Source of the DNA: Ciona intestinalis
Taxonomy: Eukaryota > Chordata > Ascidiacea > Phlebobranchia > Cionidae
Reading direction: 5' to 3'
DNA length: 64,000 bases
Assembly: GCF_000224145.3 (NCBI RefSeq)
Contig: NW_004190479.2
Span: 68,013-132,012 of the forward strand
How positions within the stretch are numbered: the first letter of the stretch is position 1; the number at the start of each line of letters is the position of its first letter. This document shows positions 56,841-64,000 of this stretch, in pieces. Both the position numbers and the translations under genes were made by a program. The notes below the pieces were generated by a model. The model saw only the letters and a list, made by a program, of their open reading frames with translations, did no database searches and was not told where the DNA came from.

Positions 56841-58275
56841 CGTGTTTTACATTTTGCTATGAAACTACAAAACTTGGCCAAAACTTAATAAACAACAAAC
56901 TTATGCGAGTTTTATAACAAATAGTTCATTAATCGGTTTCCTAGTTTTCTGGTTTAGATCAATGGGGAATTACCTAAAGTAAAATGTTAATGTTAGCAAA
57001 CTAACTACGTGGCTTTAGTTGAAAAGGAATTCAACCACTTAAAAGCGTGAAGAAAACAAATATAAATTGTACTTAAGCTGTTTCACTTTTAACTAAACAT
57101 TCAGTGATGTATTTTTACATGTTATATTTTTTACCAACCCGTGTCAGTTGAACGGGTAGCATTTAAGATTATCCGACGTGTTGTTTATTAGTCAGCATTA
57201 AAATCATGAGCCAGCGTTATATTTTAAGTTAGGGCGGGAAGCACGTGGATAAATCTTTCAAAACTGTTTGGATTCCACAGAAATAAAACATATAACACAC
57301 TTTAAATGTTACGCTTGTTTATTCAGTATATTAGACTAATTGCAAACCTTTAATAAAGAAACCAAGTCAAATCCTTAAACAAAACCACATTTTTTTCTTA
57401 AATTGACAAATTTATTTTGCAATAATAATGTCCCCTTTGCGATAATACAACATTGGGTACAAAGCTGCTTATTATAAGTAAGTACAAGGGTTGCAAAAGG
57501 GATGCAAATATTAATATAAGCCAAGTAATGACGGTAAAATATGGACAAGATACTGAAGCAAGGAATAAATTGTAATTTACCTGATACAAAACGTGTTTAA
57601 AATGCTGGGAAGCATTGAGTGTAATAAACATTCTGTGTATTTGGAATATAAAAGTATTTCTGCAAGATTATATGGCTTTTTCATAAAGTAAACGCAGCGT
57701 ATATATTGCGCACATTCGGTGAATTTGAATACTTCTGTAATGGCAACTGTTGCTGCCCCGTTAGTGATGGACAACTCACTTATGGATAATCTTTATACAG
57801 GATATACGAGACACATAATTTCACACAGTGCAAGATCTAATTTTGAGACTTTTCTTCTGGTAGAAAATAAACAAGATGAAAAAGTCTCGCTGCATGACAA
57901 GTTAAACATTAGTCGAAATAAAACGTTGGTTATAATTATTCTTATGTTATTGTTTTTGTACCAGAAGTTCAGTTTCAAAATTATATTATGCCTGGTAGAC
58001 AAAGCAGAGAGTGCAAGATGTTGTAGCTTGGGATATAAACGGCTGTTTTAAATTTACAGTGACCAAGTGTATCTGTTGTGTAGTGTAATATTGAATTAAA
58101 TAAAAGTGAATACTGAATGATATCAGCTTTGCATATTTACTTGAAAATATTATTTGTTGAAGAATTTAATAATTTCTGTAAAATCTAAACAGAAGACACT
58201 TAATTGTGATGTCACAGATTACTGTTAAACAATGTGTTCAATTATTTGAAGCATTGTATTTATATTCTAGAATAT
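56841..58275. other. Intergenic between TXNDC11 and fascin
   Basis: Probable TXNDC11 promoter and fascin 3' flank. The only coding hint is a 103-110 codon plus-strand frame at 57719-58051, listed separately. No repeat of the main families is seen. Confidence 0.4.
57719..58051 (+). CDS. Possible small membrane protein, unknown
   Basis: A 110-codon frame (or 103 codons from the second Met) with an N-terminal polar part and one strongly hydrophobic stretch (TLVIIILMLLFLYQKF) near residues 70-85. An AATAAA-containing TTAAATAAAAG lies about 45 nt after the stop. I do not recognise the sequence. Codon use gives no clear support, and chance ORFs of this length occur in such AT-rich DNA, so this is a weak call. 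Confidence 0.25.
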   Translation: MNLNTSVMATVAAPLVMDNSLMDNLYTGYTRHIISHSARSNFETFLLVENKQDEKVSLHDKLNISRNKTLVIIILMLLFLYQKFSFKIILCLVDKAESARCCSLGYKRLF

Positions 58276-61200
58276 CTAATATTCAAACAATGTCTTCTTG
58301 TCAATCCCACTTCCGCTTGCTGTCATAATACCAACATGGTCGCTTGTGACGTAAACATCTCCGTTCTCAGGTTTCAATGCCAACTTGCTATTCTTTGTGA
58401 GCTGAATTAGGAAAGGTTGGGCTTGAGATCCAGTTGCTGCAACTTTCTTATCTCCATCAACGGCCCAATACTTTCCATTGGGAGCTGGAATAAATGTAAG
58501 AAGAAATTAGAATTTTACACAACATACAATGTTTAAGAAAAAATTGCGTTTTTACTTTGCCATTGCTTATGAGTAACTTATTTGTAACTTTGTGGGTGAT
58601 TATTTATCTATTGGACTGCCAATTTGAACAACCAATTAGTGACCACTGCGTTGTAGCAATTGCCGTCAAGTGTCTTGCCCATGGACACATACGCCTACAA
58701 TGATAGCAACATCATACCTGTCTATTCGGATTAGGATGTAAGAGCTATAACCATTGCACCATAGCATGGATAAATTTATCAAACAAAAAAAGATGGTTTT
58801 TAAAACCCCGGGGACCCCCAAAATTTTTTTTGAGAAAAAAAAAAACAAACCTTTAATCCCATAAGCTCCGTCGTTTTCCTCCATTTGGAAAATATCGTAA
58901 GTTGCCCGATTTCCCTCCAACTTATCCCCTTTACATCCGACAAAACCGTGCTCACCACGGAACACAATGATGGCTCTGTTACATAACAAACAACTATTAT
59001 ATACAACACAATCAACTGAGTCTAATGTATTGTACATAACACAGTAATAATGATCTGTAGAACTTCTTGAAACTCATTTTTCAAGTCACACTTCAGTTTG
59101 TTGACGTCATTTTTTTGTTGACGCATTGATAGAATTTTAAATAACATTGCTTATAGTTTTAAATATTAACAAAAAAACATATTTCGCTGTTTTCATTAAA
59201 CAGGTTAAATTATTCTTTGTGCAAAATGCAAAATATTTTTTATTATAACAAAGAAACCATGATCTACACACAATCAAACCTGTTCGTTAATCTGAAAGTA
59301 AAATCTTCTGCATCTTTGCTTGGAGCGAATAGATGACCTGATGGTTTGATGCTCACGTAGTTACCATTGGAAGCCACCAAGCGAATAAATCTACCATGCC
59401 ATTCGACCACAAAGTGGGTGTTCGCATTACTGGGAAACAAACAATGTTCATTTTCTTATGTAAATGTTGCTTTTGGTAAGTATTGTAGAAGTGGGGTGCA
59501 TTTTTAAATAATTTAAAGTTAATTATTTCATAATAAGAATAAATAATGTTAATTGTCCTTTTGTAATTATTTTATTGCTTAGAGAAACACATGTTAAGTT
59601 CATGAAGGAGGGTCCAGAGTTTCCCTTTGCTTCTTAGAGGGGATGCAAGAGATAACAAAGGATCGTATGTGAATTATACCTAAACATGCCTTTCTATACA
59701 CAAAAGTAGAGTGCAGAATTTGTAGGTAATGCTAATAGCATTAAAGGGTGTGAGGGTTGTACCCCTGGCCCTAACTAATACAGACTGTGCACATTATTAA
59801 GTGGAAGTCCATCAGAAACGGCCACTCCTGACAACAGTTCCCGATGTTTAAAACACTCACTTAGTATCTGCGGCATCAGCCAGGATACTTTGTCCATCCA
59901 ATCTCCAATACTTCTCTTTATCGTTGCGGAAAAATACTTTCTCAGTTGCCGGGTCAATTTCCATCTGAAACGTCTCACTTTCCTCAGCATCAATTTGATT
60001 GGCTGAGAGCTGGAGACCTGTTTTGTAACAATGCAGATTATTCTGACTGTTTTTCTTTTATGACCCAACATGTGATTTAGAAACAAAGTTTCAATGAAAC
60101 TTGGATGTTTAGAAAAGTTTAAATTATTCACGAGGTGTGGTAAAAAATTGCTATACCATGTGTGTCTGGTGTAAGAAGACACCCATATGTTATAATCTTA
60201 CGAGCATGAGGTACAAACCTTGTTTTCCAGAAACATATTTTCCTTTAGTTTTAGAGAAGAGTGTAATCTGTGGATGAGAATCAATCAACGCAAATTCTTC
60301 ATCTTTTCCAGGCTTGTCTTTACGTCCTTGTAGTTGCCCTTTGGGTCCAACTGGTGACAAATATCTACAAACACACAAAATTCTCTTAGTTGGTAATGAT
60401 TGAAAAATTAAAAAAAAGATAGAAAAAAGAGCAGTAAAATACCGCATGTTCATTATTTGTTTGATAATCGACCACTAAGTAACATACGTGGGAACTCATA
60501 AGCGGCACGAGGAGTAAGAATCAGAACACTGGTGTTTAACGATTTTCTGACCACGCCAGGATAAAGATACATTAATAAACGTTGATGCATGGTCGAAATT
60601 AATTTCAAACATTACAAAATATGTTTTCTCAAAGATACCAAGTTAGATACAACTTAAACTAACCAACATAGCATTGATTATTCCACAACTTGCTCGGTTC
60701 ATTAAAAATTAAACTTCCCGAAAAATCCCAACTACGTAACATCGATTTAGAATTGAGTTTCTATGACGTAATAGTTACGACGTCACGACGAAACAAGTAA
60801 CATCGAGTTGCGTCCGAAAATTCACATAAGAGAAATACAAGGACCCCCGTTTATTAAGTACAGTACCAGGGCCCATTGCCCTAGAAAACAATATCGCCTG
60901 GGCAGTGGGCATGAAGTGTGCGAATCAAGGTTTTATAATTCACACTATGGCTTACGTGTGCCCGTATTCATTCAAACATACTACACAACGTATATTTAGT
61001 AGTAAAATGTGGTCTAACCATTATTTCACCTACCTCCCGTCATGCTTGCTTTTAAACGCAATCTTCCCCGAGTAAAACTCGATTGTGAACAAACACTCCT
61101 GACCCTTAGGTTCCGCATGTAATGTTCCATCGTACCCAAGGTATTTGCTGTTAGATGTTACAAGGGCATATCCCTTGTCCTTGAACAGTAGTGTAATAAG

Positions 61201-62756
61201 TGTGTCCTCCCCCCACGGTGTTCTTTTAGTCATATGGACTTCTTCACCGTTTGGTGAGAGATGGGCGTAACATTTACGTCGAATGTTGCAAATGTTCACC
61301 TGTTATGACGTAACAAAAGATCAGTGTTATGTAACAAACTATTTAGATTGTTGCAAATTCTTACAAACAATCAATGTATTAAGGTTAATTAAGGTAATTT
61401 ATTGGTTTGTTACGTCACAAACTAGAAACACCCGACGGTGTAATTGTAGAATCTCACACAAACCATCTGTGTGATGTCATAAACGAATTATGATTACACC
61501 GACAGCTTGCACGCGAAACCACGGGTTTTAGTTTGTAATTTCACCCTGTTCTAGATTTAATAATCGCTTTTGACATTTGACACGAAAAATCCAATTTCGT
61601 GCACCGCGTGTTTGTTAGAACGCGCTGTTTGTTTGGCGACTATGACGTCATCAATCAAATAACATCCCAGAACGAAACTCTTTTATGACGAAACAATTAC
61701 GATCGTAAATCAAGTACTTTGACGCTACCATCATTGTGGGCGTATGTGTACAAGTCATTTAATGGCAAACCCCTACTTATATAAAAATTATTTTAAACTT
61801 TTTAAAACCAACACCAGTGTTTCCAAATAAATAATTGATTAGTGTTGACCTAATCCCCACCTGGTTAACGCAGATAAACCAAAACAGTTGGGACATTTAG
61901 GCTTACCCACCGCGATGGGAAATCTAATTATATTTTCTGCGCGTCGCTCAGATCTTAGACAAGAGCTTTTTAGTTCACGAGTTTTTTTTTCGAAATCCTA
62001 GTTATGTATAGCGCGGTGGTTAGCACTCGCAAGGTAGCTAGAGCTCAGACACGTGGTGAGTGAAACAAAACACCCATGTTGTAACGACTTCGCCTAGCCA
62101 CGCGAACATAAATAAGTTGCAATAAATCTTACAACAAATATAACGAAGTTTAATCGAAAATTCACGAAGATACAAGAATCAACCAAAACTGCAGCCTCCT
62201 CGATTAAATTTGTTAACCTTTTGTTTGCAACACCTGGCCTACATTGTTTATTACCCAATAATCGTATATTACGTCATAATGTATAGATGCGTCACCTATG
62301 TTACGTCATAAAATCGCTTCCGCCTTATGTTTTCATAATTAACTGTAATCCGCAATCGATGTCATCAATTCGAACCGAATAATACGAGGCAAAAACTAAT
62401 TTCCAATAACAACTTTAGATATAAGGGGAACGAAATTAGACACAGTTACATCCACGTTCATTTTTGCCCGAACATTACTTCTTAAACACTGGAAACGTCC
62501 AGAATATGTTTACTCTATTTACCTGTGGATGCATTGCGAGATGGATCACCCACAAATACGTGTTTGAAATTGTTTGTTCGAAACATGACAGGTTGTCTCC
62601 GCTTCCACCAAAATACCGTTCATACTTTGAGCTCTTGATCGCCCACCGACCATCAGTTGTAGCTTCGACCTGGAACTTATTTTCTTCCGAAGGCGTCTCG
62701 GTGTCACAACTAACCTTGCCGTTCTTGTCGGCTCCCAGGTAACGACCGAGGAAACT
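58276..62756 (-). CDS. FSCN: Fascin, actin-bundling protein (5' exon outside the window)
   Basis: Seven exons are seen: 62523-62756, 61034-61299, 60219-60364, 59861-60017, 59280-59429, 58851-58975, 58276-58484. They give 428 codons plus stop, phases matching throughout. Human fascin-1 has 493 residues, so about 65 N-terminal residues lie upstream beyond position 64000. Fascin packs parallel actin filaments into tight bundles in filopodia through four beta-trefoil domains. Conserved parts: [77 protein letters not shown] and [18 protein letters not shown], ending TLFEY (human SLWEY). The missing exon would contain the Ser39-type phosphorylation and actin-binding segment, so that site cannot be judged here. 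Confidence 0.95.
58565..58770 (-). mobile_element. SINE with head in the fascin last intron
   Basis: Reverse copy: ACTTTGTGGGTGATTATTTA, ACCAATTAGTGACCACTGCG, TTGTAGCAATTGCCGTCAAG, TGTCTTGCCCATGGACACAT. It ends in a head region TATAACCATTGCACCATAGC. Confidence 0.85.
60145..60212 (-). repeat. 71-bp satellite, single unit, in a fascin intron
   Basis: CTATACCATGTGTGTCTGGT, GTAAGAAGACACCCATATGT, TATAATCTTACGAGCATGAG. It is a diverged single copy in the same orientation as 54026-54155 and ends about 7 bp before the exon end at 60219. Confidence 0.8.
60470..60575 (+). mobile_element. SINE tail in a fascin intron
   Basis: Forward tail: CACTAAGTAACATACGTGGG, AACTCATAAGCGGCACGAGG, AACACTGGTGTTTAACGATT and CCAGGATAAAGATACATT. 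Confidence 0.75.
61715..61775 (+). mobile_element. SINE middle fragment
   Basis: TGACGCTACCATCATTGTGG, GCGTATGTGTACAAGTCATT, TAATGGCAAACC. It lies in fascin intron 62522-61300. Confidence 0.65.
62005..62130 (+). mobile_element. SINE with head joined directly to tail
   Basis: A head (GCGCGGTGGTTAGCACTCGC, A-box-like) is joined almost directly to a tail (ACGTGGTGAGTGAAACAAAA, CCATGTTGTAACGACTTCGC, GCGAACATAAATAAGTTGCA). The middle part is deleted. Confidence 0.7.
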
Positions 62757-62819
62757 CTGTAAATACGGAGGAAATTAACTTCCAACTATTCATGTGTATT
62801 TTATTGCACATCATTAAAG

Positions 62820-63008
62820 ATATAGTAAGGTGGGGTAAGATGGGACATATTTTCCGTTTATTTTATCGTCCCATTTAGTAATAAATAAAGAATATTTACA
62901 GAGTTAAATACCCGTAATCTAATGACTCTAAAAAGCGTTGTTAACACGATTAAAAACTATGGAATATTGTAATAGCGGTATCCCATCTTACCCCACAGTT
63001 CTATACTT
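62820..63008. mobile_element. Foldback element A, complete reference copy
   Basis: Left end TATAGTAAGGTGGGGTAAGA TGGGAC and right end TATCCCATCTTACCCCACAG TTCTATA are inverted repeats of about 20 bp flanking roughly 150 bp with no ORF. It is MITE-like, with T/A-rich flanks (TATA) that could be target duplications. It resembles the MITE type described from Ciona as Cimi-1, as far as I recall. Confidence 0.85.
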
Positions 63009-63479
63009 ATGGTACAATGCGTTTCCACCATAAAAGGAACTGCAACATGGCTGAAAACTTTAAATAGAAAACCTTATTTCCTGTGAGTTATAATTAGAAC
63101 ATCTTATTCTTAACCAACTTCCTCGGACAGGTTCCTAGTTGTGATTGTAAACATTGCAATTTAATAAATGGGCCATATTATGCAATGATAATTTAATGCA
63201 TTTTATCAAAGCATGAGTAACTGACTTTTGTCTCTTTAGTCTAAACGAAGATCGACAAGCATACTAAGACAAAAAGCCGGACCATTATGATTAGGTATTC
63301 ACAATGCAAATTATTATGCACAAAATTTAATATAACGGGTATATGTCATAATGTTTTTAATGACGTCACAGTACACCGGAAGAGGAAAACAGGAAAGCGA
63401 CGTCATGTCACGTGATAAGAGCTTCCGATTAAATGTCGAATTTAAATTACAACCAACAACAACATGTAGCGAGTAACAA

Positions 63480-64000
63480 AGATATATCTACACCCAGCGT
63501 TGTTCAGCGGAGCGGAGATATTTCGTTGTTTGTTCTTTTAAGTGGCGTTTACACTACAGTGTAGCCCGCCTCGGTGTAAAAAGAACAAACAAAGAAAAAA
63601 ATATCCACCCTCAGCGTTTTGTTGTTTTATTTTAGAATACTTCACAATAAAAATTATACGTCACAATCGCCCCTTAATAGTTACGTCACAAACCACATCT
63701 CGTCTAGACATGAATCGAATTAATTTCGATCGAAACCGCCAAGGGAGTCGCGTCTTAATGCGAAAGCCGCGATTTGGGTTCTAGTTTCCGAAACCGAATG
63801 TAACATACGAGTGCGGTGCTGATTTATTTGAAAGTCGCTGACGTGCGTTGAACAACGTTGGGTGTAGATATTTCTATGTTTGTTCATTTTACACTAAAAC
63901 GAACTACGCTAGTGTGACTGTGAACGCCGCTTAAAAAGAACAAACAAAGAAATATCTCTCCCAGCGTTGTTCAGCGCAGGTCAGCGTAGATATTTCTTTG
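63480..64000. mobile_element. Cluster of foldback element C copies
   Basis: Alternating inverted arms: GATATTTCGTTGTTTGTTCT (about 63520), AAAAAGAACAAACAAAGAAA (about 63580), GATATTTCTATGTTTGTTCA (about 63870), AAAAGAACAAACAAAGAAAT (about 63935) and GATATTTCTTTG (63989-64000). Cores read CAGCGTTGTTCAGCG or its complement. The last copy runs off the window edge. Confidence 0.8.

Larger units (their letters stand above)
62757..64000. other. Fascin upstream intron or flank
   Basis: Part of the intron before the first visible fascin exon. It holds a complete foldback element A (62820-63008), TGACGTCA at 63361 and a cluster of foldback element C copies (63480-64000). I looked for the fascin N-terminal exon here and did not find it. 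Confidence 0.5.

Noticed and set aside
62546-62785. Alternative minus-strand frame over the first visible fascin exon
   Set aside because: Out-of-frame shadow; the fascin frame 62523-62756 has conserved motifs and matching splice phases.
1-64000. CRISPR arrays, bacterial operons, prophage or retroviral genes
   Set aside because: The window is eukaryotic; no array, reverse transcriptase, integrase, capsid or envelope coding sequence was seen.

Overview
The window reads as a compact, AT-rich chordate invertebrate genome, most likely a Ciona-type sea squirt. Genes lie about one per 5 kb, exons are short and joined by small GT..AG introns, and the proteins align with vertebrate orthologues. The non-coding DNA is packed with three small repeat families: a tRNA-derived SINE and two foldback (MITE-like) families. 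No tool was run; exon borders come from reading splice sites and checking that the reading phase closes across every intron.

Layout. 1-665: A/T-rich minisatellite that changes strand near 500. 1265-6705 (-): CFAP20DC, a ciliary protein, with a 50-N assembly gap in an intron. 7416-12918 (+): TRMT1, divergent from CFAP20DC. 13238-15202 (-): a TEDC2-like centriole protein, tail to tail with TRMT1. 16024-18403 (-): a divergent Rab11-like GTPase. 18821-19628: a 71-bp satellite. 19629-22670: repeat-rich spacer. 22680-24437 (+): intronless AP4B1. 25071-26559 (+): FN3KRP. 26560-29503: spacer. 29504-31654 (-): intronless Mint/X11 (APBA) adaptor. 33605-44114 (-): an RBPMS/MEC-8-type RNA-binding protein with a second RRM-like region, its introns full of foldback elements. 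45042-45156: 5S rRNA-like pseudogene. 45781-47982 (-): DCTN6. 48310-50081 (-): RNASEH2B. 50676-56840 (-): TXNDC11 in 12 exons. 58276-62756 (-): fascin, with its first exon outside the window.

These are unrelated housekeeping and cell-structure genes (cilia and centrioles, vesicle traffic, tRNA and RNA biology, actin bundling), not a functional cluster. AP4B1 and FN3KRP lie in tandem, each with a 3' splice acceptor 9-11 nt before its ATG, which suggests spliced-leader trans-splicing or a non-coding first exon.

No new enzymatic system was found. The most notable points are the 71-bp satellite that looks built from a piece of the local SINE, the Rab with Arg in place of the catalytic Gln and no usual prenylation tail, the RBPMS gene with an eroded second RRM, the ear-less AP4B1, and an apparent exon duplication better explained as an unmerged contig overlap.
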